NCBI GenBank assembly: GCA_030248295.1
Contig: JASANH010001061.1
Coordinates: forward strand, 733,791 to 797,790
Source: Mesodorylaimus sp. YZB2_4
Taxonomy: Eukaryota > Nematoda > Enoplea > Dorylaimida > Dorylaimidae
Length of the DNA stretch: 64,000 bases
Direction of reading: 5' to 3'
Shown here piece by piece: positions 25,692-36,476 of this stretch. The position numbers and the translations under genes are program-made. The notes below the pieces were generated by a model. The model was not told the origin of the DNA. It searched no databases and saw only the letters and a program-made list of their open reading frames with translations. Each line of letters opens with the position of its first letter. Position 1 is the first letter of the stretch.

Positions 25692-26164
25692 GGAAAATGA
25701 ATGTTATCTAAGTTTGTCATTTTGATAGCTTGTTATCAAAACTGCGTTGCAGTTTCTGTTAGATATTACTAATACTTGAAGTAGCATTTTAGTAAGCGAT
25801 CTTAGCTGACTTTTTTGATAAGGGCAAAAAATCTTAAGCAGGAAAACGTACTCTATGTAAGCCTTTGTTATGAGTAAAGGAAATGTGTCTTTTTGAGAGA
25901 ATGGGGATCTGATTCTCAGGGCCGCATGAGGGTATGCTATACTGGCTAGGGTACCTGGCACGGTCTGCAATTTCAGTCCTGTCATTGCATATTTTATCCA
26001 TAGGCTAGAAACTAGGTCCCCGCACTGGAGGGTGTGAGCGGTGGAGCTTTTGCACCACCCCAAAAACGGTGACGCTCCCAGTTGCTGGCTCCGTGCAGAA
26101 TAGCGATTGCCAGTCGGGCCTCTACAAGCCAAGAACTATACAGCGAACTCGAGGCTTAAGAAAA

Positions 26165-26278
26165 ACGCAAATTGACAATCACTTTTCACCCAGGCGGGAG
26201 TTGAACCTTCCCCTCGAATCGTAAGTGCGCGCCCAGCGTGAGAGGCAGACGCCTCGACCCACTAGGCCACGACCCGAA
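26165..26278 (-). repeat. tRNA-derived SINE-like repeat
   Basis: Read on the minus strand: GTCGTGGCCTAGTGGGTCGA, GGCGTCTGCCTCTCACGC, and a B box-like GGTTCAACTCCCGCCTGG, then TGATTGTCAAT. This is the same family as 23276 and 37440. Confidence 0.75.
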
Positions 26279-26719
26279 TAGAAGAGAAGTGATAGGAATG
26301 AGGGAATATGACAACAAGCAAGTACTCGCGTGGGTGTGTAAAATATGGTTTCAGGTGTGAGGACTCCGCTGCAGTAATCCCCTTCCATCTACAGCGCGCA
26401 CAGTATATTTACTGTATGTGCATGGTTATGTTCAGTTCAGTGTCCCATAGCCCTCTTCGCAGTTTGCGCATTTGTTTGCCACAACCCAGTGGAAATGCCA
26501 GTGTCTCAAATGAGGGGTCATTGACTGGGCACTACACTGGTTTCGTCAGACCACATCGGACGGGTCTATTTGTGGGGTTTCTCCTGTAGTAGTAGCCAAT
26601 GGCTTATGGATTGCCGAACCAGTATCGCTGGGGATTGAACCCTGGGCGAGTCTGTCCCTTTAGACACTGGCTCACTATAAGCAGGTAACAGCATCGTCCC
26701 ATCCTGGTCTGCTTGAAAT

Positions 26720-27050
26720 GGCTTCCCACGCTGGGCCTGAGCACTTGGTCAAGTTCTTTCTGCGCTTTGCACGCCTGAACGTGGGTGACTCACCCTTCAT
26801 TCCTCTAGGAGAGGCCTTACGGGGCGGGAGGCTGTCGAATCCGGGTCCCCTCACAGGTCTCGGGCTGGGTATGGCTGCCTCACGGGGCAGCCGCCGACAT
26901 GGCGGGGTAGTGATCAACACGCACCCTTGCCCGGCATGCATCCCGGATTGACCCTAGTCGATGGCGAGATAGGGTCAGCTAACAAGCCCCCTAACCTGCG
27001 GGTAAAGGGTCAAAGATCGACCCTCCCCCGGAACGACCAGAATGGGTGAA
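26720..27050 (+). repeat. SINE-like repeat, most complete internal copy
   Basis: Contains TTGGTCAAGTTCTTTCTGCG, GGGTGACTCACCCTTCATTC, AGGAGAGGCCTTACGGGGCG, GCATGCATCCCGGATTGACC and GATCGACCCTCCCC. It aligns end to end with 63715-64000 and with the split copy 9366-10690. Confidence 0.75.
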
Positions 27051-27444
27051 AAAAGAAGTTTGACAAATCACCCTGCTTCATGTTCCAGAATCCCAGTTCG
27101 CCAGGACCACGTTCAGACACTTGGCACTTTTCTGTTCTGAGGAAAAAGTTGGAATACCCAGCTCAACCAGGCAGTGGCAACTTGAGACACCCAAGTCACT
27201 GACACACTTTCCTGGCGGAGCTGATTTCTCCATGTGCATGCTTTCCGTTGTCACGAAATGGCAGAAAGAGGTGCGAGAGGTGATCGATATCTTAAATTGA
27301 ATGGTCGAATAGTGGCAGGTGATGTGTCATACTGTACAGGGCACATTCTACCCACAGCAAATATGCACTAACATGTGGATCGACTGCAATGCACGCGGCT
27401 GAATATCGAGCAGATCGATTAGCAGACGAGTCTACACACATTCT

Positions 27445-28053
27445 TCAGTGCTTGATGATTGAGGCCGTCCTCACTGATCGTCGCTTCCTGCCGTAGAACA
27501 GTGGATACAGGTAGCCTGCGCGTCCCTGCACCAAGCGCGATCCATCAGTTTGGTCGTACCAGCGGGGTATGTTCTGCGGCAATAGCCAAGCATCGGAATT
27601 GTACTTGCCATAGTTGTAGTAATTGGCGGGCGCATTGTAGGGAACTGCTGGCCACTTCAGGGTCGGGTCGTAGACCGGGTTCGAGTAGGGCGGACCGTAA
27701 GGACCATACTGGGCCAGTTGGGCGGGCACGTACTGCTGGTTCCACGGGGGCTGGATCCTGAAAGCAATGGTGGCACAGTGGATGCAGTGCTCTCGTCAGT
27801 GGCAAGGGCCAGTGTAAAGTGGCCTGTGTGGTCGAGAGTGAAGGCAGGAGAGGCAGTGTAAAGTGGATGATCTCCCATTCGACTATATAGAGGGCCCAGT
27901 GCAGTCACTTTACACCATTCACTGGCACTGGCTGCCCACGAGCAATCCGAACCCCGTCCCAAGCTGAATTCCACACTGGCTCACTTACAGTGGATACGAC
28001 CAGCACAACTGGCCTAGGATCGATAAAATAGAAAAGTAGTAAATGCCTTTCAT
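27445..28053 (-). CDS. Secreted Tyr/Pro-rich peptide precursor with C-terminal GRKRR site
   Basis: Two exons in transcription order: 28053-27989 and 27757-27445, joined in phase (CT|G) through a 231 bp GT-AG intron; 125 residues. I do not recognise the family. The N-terminus MKGIYYFSILSILGQLCWSYP is a clear signal peptide, likely cut near residues 20-21. The mature part is rich in Tyr, Pro and Asn (QYGPYGPPYSNP, NAPANYYNYGKY), has no Cys after the signal, and ends YLYPLFYGRKRRS followed by a short tail to IIKH. Gly followed by four basic residues is the classic context for prohormone cleavage and C-terminal amidation, which would leave a peptide ending LFY-amide. That is inference; a tyrosine-rich extracellular matrix protein with a furin site is the alternative. 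The intron contains an inverted GTGTAAAGTG motif (27806-27925). Confidence 0.7.
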
Positions 28054-29354
28054 AATTCTAGTCGATACTTTTCAAACAATGGCAAAACACTGGACTACAG
28101 GCAGCGTGTATGAGCCTTTTAGGGAATCCTTGCGACTAGGCACACAACATTCGAAGACGAAAGGAAAGAACCAGTTCTTGCCTCGCCGTCAAGTCGGTTC
28201 CGGAAAGACGAAAAACGAGCGTGGGTGTAAGTCGCGCCACTAAATTCTCAGTTCGTGCCTGTTGTTTTCAGTGAGTGGGTGCCATATTTGGGCCAACTGT
28301 TCACTTTAGGGTCGGGTGGTGGAAAGTGCACAAAAAGGGGATGGGGCAGATTCGAATAGGAGACTGGTGGAAATTATTACGAGACCATAATCTTGTAGGT
28401 TTGAGTGGGTTATTCTGTTAGCCGTGCTGTGCGTGTATTATACCATAAATCCTTACTCATATTCCCTCTACGCTAGCATCCTCACTTTTACCATTTTACT
28501 GTCAGAAGCGCCTTGCGCGGGAAATTCAAATTTTGAGTCATATGGGCTGTGAGTGGTCTAGTGCACAGCCCAGAAGATTCAGGGTGTCCAGTTTTCTCTA
28601 TTGATCAAGAGATGACGGCAGTCGGAGCATAAAGTCAGGCAGTCCACATAAATAGCAAAGAGCATCAGGTTCCGTGAGTAACAGAGTAGCCATGCGGGAA
28701 TCGGACGTGACCCTGGGTACCCAGCGGAGCGGAGGGGGTCTCACAATAAGTCGTACAGAAAAGCATGAGAAGAGAAACCAGGCCAAATATCTGTTGTCAG
28801 GCATTGATTTTGATTAATTCTTATTTGGCTTTTCGCAGATAATTTGATGGAAATTTGCCTTTTTCTTCCTGGTTCATATAAGACTGACAGGACGATTGAC
28901 CATGCAGCTTCAGCACACGTGGAGAAACCAGCCGATGATTATTTGGCTGAAACATCAGCTTGACGGGGTCAGAAAAGACATCAAACCTTGATAAATTGCG
29001 AGAACACAATTTGACTTCAGGTTTTATCATAATCGGGCAACCATTTCAAGTATACTCCAGACGATTCTGGGTGTCTAAACTAGTGAATAAAGAATTAGCT
29101 TCAAAATGTACCGTTCCAACAGAACATGGTCGCTACGCACTATAACCCGCTTGCCACCTTCAAAATTGAATTTCGCGCCTTTTTCTTGTACCTGAACGCC
29201 ACGTCACCAAATTAGTGTGCGCGACAGACAGAAAAGAAAAGAAAAGGAAAAGAGAAAAGGAACAAAAAAAGCAAACTCTTTTCTTTTGTCCTAAAAGTAT
29301 TCATCATCCGAAATAGAAAATTTAAAAGTCAATAAAACGTAGGATCATCCAGCC
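28054..29354. other. Divergent intergenic region
   Basis: This lies between the minus-strand peptide gene and plus-strand SELENOF, so it holds both promoters. A GCGGGAAATTCAAATTTTGA word is at about 28518 and a purine-rich AAAAGAAAAGAAAAGG stretch at about 29230. I see no exon. Confidence 0.5.
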
Positions 29355-30844
29355 ATGAAGCTGGAAATTGTGGCGGCGCAAGCGGCCATAATTTTGCATT
29401 TGGTAAGCGAATTTTTGACGGCATTTTGATTGCGAAGCCTCAAAAACGGTTTTTCGATAAAAGGTTCAGCAAATGATCTTGAACTTTGTTTCCAGGCTTC
29501 TCTTCACACTTTTCATTTTGAAAAGTTATTGGGCTGCTGCCAGTCTGAACAGTGCTTCTTAATTTTTGCGGTAATCGTGAAATTTCTAGCCTAAATTTTC
29601 TCGTTTCAATCGGATTTTAATCGTTTTGCGTTTCAAGATCGATCGCTTGCGTATCTTATTGCTGCAGCATTTTTGTTTCAGATTCTGGAATGCATAGCTG
29701 AACTGGCACCGGAGGAATGTCGTGATCGAGGATTCACCAGTAATTTGCTGTGTAGTTCGTGCAAGGAATTGCCTCAATTCAATTTGACCACCTTGGTGTC
29801 GTCGTGCGAGGAGTGCTGTACGAAAGACCAAGCCGAGGAGAACGTCATGGTAAGATGCGAAGTTTATTTGGCTTGGTCTTCTTATTCGTTTTCTTCCATT
29901 TAAGCGTTTTCCGTTCGCTCATTTGGAAGTGTGCGGATGAAAAATCGGGCGTTTTCCGCAAGTTCAAGGTAAGCATTCAAGATTGGGTGGGGTAGTTGCG
30001 CAAGGGATCTTCGACATGTATTCATCATAGATGGAATGGGCACGTGAGATGAGGAAAATTATGACGATAAGCGCCTGGGGATAAAACATTGCGCCAGCGA
30101 CTGTGCATGAGGGCAAGCCTTAGGATACATGGGGACGATCTTGCCATTCTTGTCTAGGAGTAGCACATTGCTCTCTGCGCAGTGCAGTGAAATACTGCGC
30201 TGAAACTCGTGGAATGGCCTGATCTTGTTTTTTATCCACCGCGAAGGAGCGCCCTGGACGGGCCTTTAATCTTCACACCTGAAACTCTATTTTACGTCAG
30301 CAAAGCAGGCTGGTTTTTCGCATTATGCAAAGGTTAAATCGAAGTTGTCCTTGGCATAAACGTTGATAAAATAAGTTCGCACAATACAGGTTTAGAAGAC
30401 CGAAAATGCCGCAGAGTTTTCAAGCGGCGTAAAAGTCATTTTCAGATAAGGGACTGCCTTAGCTCTCCTTTTCCAAAGCATATTTGGGCTTGACCAGCTG
30501 CGCAAGGAGGTGTCGAGGTGATATCGCCTAATTTTTTTTCAATTTCATTATATACCATATTTTTCCACCACAAAAATTTAAATTGAAAAATGGCGGGAAT
30601 GTGAAAAAAGGACCTCGCTCAAACCTAGCTTTTTAAACGTTCATAAAACTCGGCTACTTTTTTAGCGTTCATAAAATCGGAACGCGTGAACGATTGGCCC
30701 GGCTTGCGGATAAATTATGTTCGAGGTGCCGATCCGATTATAAAATTACTGAACGACGATGGCGACGTGGCCGAAATGTTGAACATCGAAAAATGGAATA
30801 CGGATACGATTATCGAATTCTTGAACGAAAGATTGGCCAAGTAA
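29355..30844 (+). CDS. SELENOF: SELENOF (Sep15), ER selenoprotein
   Basis: Four exons: 29355-29402, 29682-29849, 29905-29968, 30666-30844; 152 residues (human 165). SELENOF is a thioredoxin-like ER oxidoreductase that binds UGGT and serves glycoprotein folding control. The N-terminus is a signal peptide (KLEIVAAQAAIILHLILECIAEL). The Cys-rich UGGT-binding part is CRDRGFTSNLLCSSCKEL ... SSCEECC. The redox motif is VCG-U-KIGRFPQVQ, with U encoded by in-frame TGA 29938-29940. The thioredoxin fold continues with INYVRGADPIIKLLNDDGD and ends NTDTIIEFLNERLAK. All splice phases fit only if this TGA is read through. NUBPL follows on the same strand. Confidence 0.96.
29938..29940 (+). other. In-frame UGA selenocysteine codon
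   Basis: TGA sits between GTG TGC GGA and AAA ATC GGG in SELENOF exon 3, exactly where the family has the CGU redox motif. Coding continues in phase for 68 codons beyond it with strong family similarity, so this is recoding and not a nonsense mutation. Confidence 0.95.
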
Positions 30845-31175
30845 ATATGCCCTCAGTCCATCTGGAATATCGTCGATTCAGTAATTTTATTGGCGAGTCC
30901 GAATCAAAATGAAAAAATGATTCTTTGTGCTCAATTTCCTGCAAGAACTGGTGTGAAGACTGTGTCTTAAAGTCAGAATGGCTGGACTCAGTTGGATGAG
31001 TACTGCCAGGAGTTGATGCAAAATGTTGAATTTTTTCGTTTCGAGTTTGAACCAAGGAGTTGGTGGAGTTTTTGTTTTTTCTTTCAAAAAATATGCTTAT
31101 GTGATTTTGACAGCCTGATATGATGAGCACTTTTATTGTATTTTGAGGTTTATAATGCTACTATTGGTAAATAAA
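30845..31175 (+). promoter_or_regulatory. SELENOF 3' UTR: expected SECIS region and poly(A) signal
   Basis: A SECIS hairpin is needed between the stop codon and the AATAAA at 31170-31175. By eye I find ATGA motifs (30908, 31000 and 31118 areas) but no stem I can defend, so the SECIS is placed only by region. Confidence 0.5.
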
Positions 31176-31232
31176 TGAAAGAAAATGTGGTTTTGGGATG
31201 AAATAGTAGCGGTTAATCGCCATACTGTCCGA

Positions 31233-32935
31233 ATGCCAGGCCTAGTCAGTTTCAGGCTTCGAGAGCTTCTAGGCGGAAAAATGGCGGACAAAGCGGCGAG
31301 GATGATGAAGGGATTGCCGGCCAAGTTTCCCATTGCTGGTGTCAAACAAGTCATCCTTGTGGCGTCTGGAAAAGGCGGAGTTGGAAAGTCGACTGTTGCA
31401 GGTAAAACTAAGGTCGCTCCTCGATTTCGATGTGTATCTCTTTTTTGGTTCTACCTCGATTTCTGATTGGTTGATGCGATTGGAAGCCACGCCCCGTGTT
31501 TTTCTCACTTATTGATCAGGAGTATGGGCTTTGCTAGGTTGACGCGTATTCGCCACTTCAAATTTGCTGGTCCCTTATCTCTTCTGATAGGCTTACACAT
31601 CCTTTGCGTATCCCTCACTTGTTGATTAGTATCTATGAAATGAAGGAATTACAAATTCAAATCGCTGTCGTATGACGCTTTTTATAAGACGCCATTGATT
31701 GGCTGGCGATATGTAAGCCACGCCCTCGTATTTCTCACCTATTGATCACGGCTCCAAGGTGGCACTTCATCGACGGGCTTACTTTTGAGGCTGCTTTTCT
31801 TGCTCCCTTACAGATTTTTTAATCATGTACCAGTAATTCTCACCCATAAAATCTGTTTAGTGAATCTAGCCTTGGCTTTGGCTCATCAGCTCGATCGTAA
31901 GTTCGCAGTTGGCATTATGGACGCTGATGTTTATGGACCGTCCTTGCCAAAAATGATGAACTTATCTGGTAATCCAGAAACGACTAAACGTGAGCCGGCT
32001 CTGCAATTCTTCTGAATATTTTATCGATTTTTGTTCTTTCAGAAGGTTTGATAGCCCCGATGCAAAACTATGGTGTCAAGTGCATGTCGATGGGTTTCCT
32101 AGTCAATGAACAATCCCCTACAATTTGGCGAGGACTCATGGTCATGTCGGCGTTGCAAACTTTAATTAGAAAAGTGAGGTTTTGTAAAATTTTAACAGGT
32201 GAGAAATACTTGTGATGGGGCGGAGCTTAGCTTGTCGCTAGCCAATCAAACAACAGCTTTTTGTTCATCGCAGGTAGCTTGGGGTCCATTGGACTATCTC
32301 GTTGTGGACATGCCACCCGGAACAGGTGACGCTCAGTTGTCGTTGACTCAGAATATTCCTATCGATGGTTCGTATTTCCTTACACAACCTAGCGAATGCG
32401 TCATTGTCGGTTTTCAGGTGCCATCGTTGTCACAACTCCGCAAGATATCGCTTTATTGGACGCTCGTAAAGGGGCCGAGATGTTTCGAAAGGTGAGTGTC
32501 CGAGTGTTGGGCCTGGTCGAGAACATGGCCAGTTATTCGTGTTGCAAATGCGGCCACGAAACGCGCTTGTTCGGCGATGACAATCATTTGAAAGAGATGG
32601 CTCAGGCATTACGTACTGACATTTTGGGTGAGCTCTACATGCCTCGATATTGTTGCCAAGACGACGTATCTTCATTTTCTAGCAAGTATCCCATTCCATC
32701 CGACCATCGTCCAAGGCAGCGATGCTGGACAGCCGATCGTCATAGCCCAACCAGCCTCGCCCGTCGTAAGCATACTTGGCCACCATAAATTCTAGGCTGG
32801 GTTTATTAATCGTATTTTCAGACCCAGGCTTTTGTGACTTTGGCAAACGGAGCAATTCAGCGATTGCCAAAATTGGAATCTTCGGAGCCTGAGAGCTCGT
32901 CAAAAGTGGAACAGAAATGGCGGAAGAAGAAATAA
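31233..32935 (+). CDS. NUBPL: NUBPL (Ind1), complex I Fe-S assembly P-loop NTPase
   Basis: Seven exons: 31233-31401, 31861-31989, 32043-32173, 32274-32367, 32418-32627, 32683-32765, 32822-32935; 309 residues (human about 319). NUBPL delivers Fe-S clusters to mitochondrial complex I. Seen: a basic presequence-like N-terminus ([20 protein letters not shown]), deviant Walker [13 protein letters not shown], switch [16 protein letters not shown], Walker [32 protein letters not shown], and the cluster-binding CxxC in [15 protein letters not shown]. It ends in a Lys-rich tail. An in-frame ATG at 31185 is possible, but 31233 gives the better presequence. The ATG is only 58 bases after the SELENOF poly(A) signal. 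Confidence 0.95.
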
Positions 32936-34054
32936 GTTGAAGAGAATAGTTTCTTTGTGAGCTGTGTGCAGCTTTTAGCATTTTTTCGTAGTGTGTTCAG
33001 CAAAGTACATGGTCATTGAGTGCACTCCGTCATTCGCATGGACATCGTACGGAAGACAGAAGCTGGGTCAGACAATATGGTCCTATGTTCCAAGCCCCTT
33101 TTGTCGCCTGGTAGGCAACGGCGAGCGGGAAAGTAATCGGTCTTCCCTGGCTGTGAATCGACAGCCCGTCGGGTTGATGTTTCAGCGGCGGGTATTATCG
33201 TGGGGCTTGCCTGTTTGTGCCCCGCCGCATTCTCACCCACGCCTGCCAGACTGGGTGCGTTTGCGCCAAAATCACAGGGTTGTCGCGTTTGGGCCATTTT
33301 TCTCGAAATTTTTAGCGATAGCACAAGTTGATGGCAGCGACAATTTTGGAGAAAAATGCGCTCTATCAAGTGTGCATAACTTGAAGCCTTGATTTTTCGT
33401 TTTTAGTTTTTACCAAGAATTTTCTTTAATTTTTGCGATTGAAACGGAAAAAAATTGTTATAAACTTGATAAAAGCAGTAACCGCAAGAAAAAGACAACC
33501 AGTCGATAGAGTAAATTTTTCTTTTCAAAATTGTCGCTGACTTAAACCTAGGCTATCGCTAAAAATTTCACGAAAAATTCGCCGAAAGCGGCGATGGCGC
33601 AAAAACGTATTTGGATTATAATTAGGCCCCCTCTACTCGACCAAGCCACCTGTGGTTTAGTGTGAGTGTACTCAGACTCATTGAATCTACAACTGTGAGC
33701 AACAGAGAAAGAGCAGGATCAAGACACACAATTTTATTCGATATGCCCCCCCCCCCAGGTGGCAGTGGAATTTAGAAAGTAAGCGGAAAAATGACGTTAA
33801 GTGCCAGAATGACCCTCTGCTAATCTAAAATCGATTTTTACGGGACGAATCGTCAAGTGCAAGCACTTTGAGCTTTAATGGATTGAAAAGCACTCGCTTT
33901 ATTCAGTATTTGCCAACCAGCTCTTAGACGGTGCACTTTTTTAAATACAACTGTAGTAAAAGCCTTTTTTCCAGACCTAACCTGCGTCTGGAGTGTTCGT
34001 GAGTCTGCCAGAGTTCTCCGAGAGATACAAGACTTGACTTTGTGCACTTCTATC
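32936..34054. other. Intergenic region between NUBPL and the small Cys-rich peptide gene
   Basis: It contains a repeat piece with CGTCGGGTTGATGTTTC (33110-33240), the palindromic foldback copy 2 (33290-33600) and a run of C at 33744-33755. No exon is supported. Confidence 0.5.
33290..33600. mobile_element. Palindromic foldback repeat, copy 2
   Basis: Left arm: CTCGAAATTTTTAGCGATAG and GCAGCGACAATTTTGGAGAA. Right arm: CAAAATTGTCGCTGAC and GCTATCGCTAAAAATTTCAC, inverted. It resembles 15110-15400 across both arms, which makes it a family and not a chance hairpin. Confidence 0.75.
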
Positions 34055-34351
34055 ATGAAACTGGTGGTAACTCTTCTTTTCACGCTCGCTTTTGCAGCCC
34101 CGTTTTGGTAAGGTAAGTTTCAGTGCCCTTTGAATAATGACATAAATGTGGTTTTAGGTCGATGGTCGGCAGTCAATGCTATATAATGGACCCTGAACTA
34201 GAGAATAGTTGTGTTGATGGGATGGGTCTATGCGAAGCTCATGGCGGCTTCTGCGACATGGATTGCGTTTGTAGGGAAGGGGCGAATAAAAATCACGCAA
34301 GAGCTCACTAAGAACGGAGGCAAAACTTGTGATCTGAAAAAGTTGGAATAA
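34055..34351 (+). CDS. Tiny secreted cysteine-rich peptide, frame disputed at 3' end
   Basis: Two exons: 34055-34107 and 34158 onward, joined in phase (TG|G). MKLVVTLLFTLAFAAPF is a textbook signal peptide. The mature part has six Cys in about 35 residues, in the pattern C-x9-C-x5-C-x6-C-x3-C-x-C (SQCYIMDPELENSC, GLCEAHGGFCDMDCVC). The frame then stops at 34309-34311. In another frame the sequence runs open from about 34286 to a TAA at 34349, overlapping an AATAAA, and that frame contains one more Cys (GGKTCDLKK). A single-base length change in the GGGG or AAAAA run could separate the two frames: either a real mutation or a base-calling error. The family is unknown to me. Candidates such as antimicrobial or protease-inhibitor peptides are guesses. 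Confidence 0.6.
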
Positions 34352-34352
34352 A
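34347..34352 (+). promoter_or_regulatory. Poly(A) signal of the small Cys-rich peptide gene
   Basis: An exact AATAAA just after the cysteine-rich exon. It overlaps the alternative-frame stop codon, which would make the 3' UTR very short. Confidence 0.5.
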
Positions 34353-34577
34353 ATGAGGAAAAGAGGCGAACTTTAGTTGGGCAGCATCCATGCAGTTTTA
34401 AAAATTTGTTCAGGTAATTAGTGGAATGCTCTCATATTGCACATCGGCAACATTAACATTTCGCTGGACCAAGCGAGAAACTCATCGTCTTAAAGATTTT
34501 CGCAGCGCCAGCAAAAATTTGAATTCCCTCAACTACGGTAGCTTGACTTCTTATGAAAATGTCGTGTCGAACAGCAA

Positions 34578-35040
34578 CAGGGCTCCTGGGGGCGTGGCGG
34601 GAGTGGGTATTTTGGTCCCGCCCACGCCCGCCTGAGCGTGGCATGCTCCCGCCCAATCCCGCCCGCACTTTAGAAAAACATGCTCACTCCCGTCCATGAG
34701 ACGAAAACTCTTTATGCGCAACACCAGCCAAGTAGATCAAACTCACGAGAAATGCAAGGCATAAAAACCAACCTGCCACAAGACATTTAAAAGCAAATCG
34801 GCAACTTCTCAAAAATAAAAGATCATCATCAGTTTTCGGAGTTATTTGGGACTGCTTCTTGCATTGTCAAACAGCACAGCAGACATAGGTAGCACAAATG
34901 TGGCGGGAGTGCAGCTTTTTGGGGACCCACACCGCTCCCGCATCCTTGTTACTTTACTCTCTCTCGCCCGCCATCTTTGGAGTCTGCCCCTTCCCACCCT
35001 CTCCCGCCCGCCGCCCACTCCAGTGTTCACAGCCCCTCCG
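34578..35040. mobile_element. Foldback-like element with iterated GGCGGGAG / CTCCCGCC words
   Basis: The left cluster (34578-34672) starts CAGGGCTCCTGGGGGCG and carries TGGCGGGAGTGGG, CCCGCCCACGCCCGCC and CTCCCGCCCAATCCCGCCC. The right cluster (34899-35040) has TGGCGGGAGTGCAG, CCGCTCCCGC, CTCGCCCGCC and CTCTCCCGCCCGCCGCCC. A separate TCTGGGGC/GCCCCAGA cluster follows at 35120-35300. Confidence 0.6.
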
Positions 35041-35905
35041 TGGAGACGCGCACAGGGACGCTGTTGCGTGCGCTTGTCCCCGCCAGCCGAGCTTAGGCTT
35101 GAAGGCTCCTACATAATTCGTCTGGAACCTGGGGCTGGGCTGTGGCGCACAGGAATGACCACTGCAATTTGACTTTGATGCCCAGGTTCATTGGATTACT
35201 GTACCCCAGGCTGGGGCCACCAAAGACCCAGGGTCTGGGGCAAGTGTAAAGTGACGTCTGGGGCACTTCAGCCTGGTGCGCCCCAGACCCCAGACGACGT
35301 ATGAGGAGCCTTGACTGATAGCCGTCTATAGGCAAAAGGAGTTTCGGCCAAAGGAATAAATGAGGAAAAACAGAAACGCTCAATGCGCTCAAATCGTGCA
35401 TATCCCGTACGGAAGTTCCGCATACGTACTGTATAACGAAGCCTCTCTAGTGCACACATCGAGAAAATCAAGAAACTTTACGAGTAATATAACTGAAATG
35501 CATTAGTTGTCCATGTCGGCCCCATCAAAGAAGACACTTCAATCTGGTGAGCGAATACTCATCTCATAGCCCTATCAGCCAAGGACAGGGTTTCTGCCTC
35601 GCCTGCAGAAATTGTATCAGCCCCTGAATAAAAGCAAGCCATTACGATCTCTGTGAGTAAAAAGGTCCCATCTATGTCAGGTTACAAGTCCTCAAGTGAT
35701 CGCGCTCCTCCAAACTAAGCTATGAGTGTTACAGAATTTGTGACAAGAACTATTAGCGACGTAGTCTCACGAAATCACAAAGTTTGCAGGAAGCTAACAA
35801 GAAGAATTCGGGTCGAGGTTTGAACCCATTGTCAAACCTGGCCTTGCAGTATAAGTCAGTGTCCACGATAACGAATCTTCATGGTCACGAACTACTTCCA
35901 TTTAG

Positions 35906-36476
35906 GTGCGGTTTATGACTCACACCAGGGACTATGGTTACGTGGCCAGGGACAAGTTCGAGGTCGTGGAGCTGCCGTACGAGAATGTGCCCCTGCGCAT
36001 GCTCGTCATTCTGCCCAGGAAACGCGATGGAATCCGAGCTGTCGAACATTCGCTAACGGGCGAAATGCTGATTGGCTCTAATCAAATCCGTGAAGTGGCT
36101 TTGAAATTGCCTAAATTCACGCTGAAACATAAGCTGGATCTAATGTCAATTTTAAAAACGCTGGGCGCGAGGGAAATGTTTTCGAGGGAACGTTCAAATT
36201 TTAATCACATGGTGGATATGCTGTCGTCGGATTTTCGCTTTTACGTTTCGAATGTCTTGCATGAAGCTTTCATCAAGGTGTGTGCTCCAGCTGTTTCTAC
36301 GACTGAAACGTAACTTTACTTTTTAGGTCGATGAGAAGGGGACTGAAGCGGCTGCTGTGACTGTGGTCATAAATGATTCCCTTCGTCGCCGACCATCCAT
36401 TCATTTATGCTATCGTGCACAAACCAACGTCAGCCATTGTTTTCATGGGAAAAGTGAACACTTTACAGCCTTGAGT
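35906..36476 (+). pseudogene. Serpin exon 2-3 duplicate with reactive loop lost
   Basis: 35906-36277 is an open, splice-flanked copy of serpin exon 2 (VARDKFEVVELPYENVPLRM is shared with 54632-55015). 36327-36476 corresponds to exon 3. It keeps the hinge VDEKGTEAAAVTV, then loses the reactive-loop stretch and shifts frame; the PFVADHPFIYAI segment is still present but in another frame. No exon 1 copy lies upstream in the 1.5 kb I checked. It therefore cannot encode an inhibitory serpin. Splice sites and the exon 2 frame are intact, so the duplication is fairly recent. Confidence 0.85.

Larger units (their letters stand above)
25692..27444. other. Intergenic region between BAP1 and the secreted peptide gene
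   Basis: No exon is supported. It contains a minus-strand SINE-like head (26165-26278) and the SINE-like repeat 26720-27050. The rest has no recognisable feature; it includes the 3' flanks of the two convergent neighbours. Confidence 0.5.

Noticed and set aside
30900..30955. Candidate SECIS beginning ATGATTCTTTG
   Set aside because: ATGA and an AA 12 bases later are present, but the opposite strand of the stem pairs poorly by eye, so it was not annotated.
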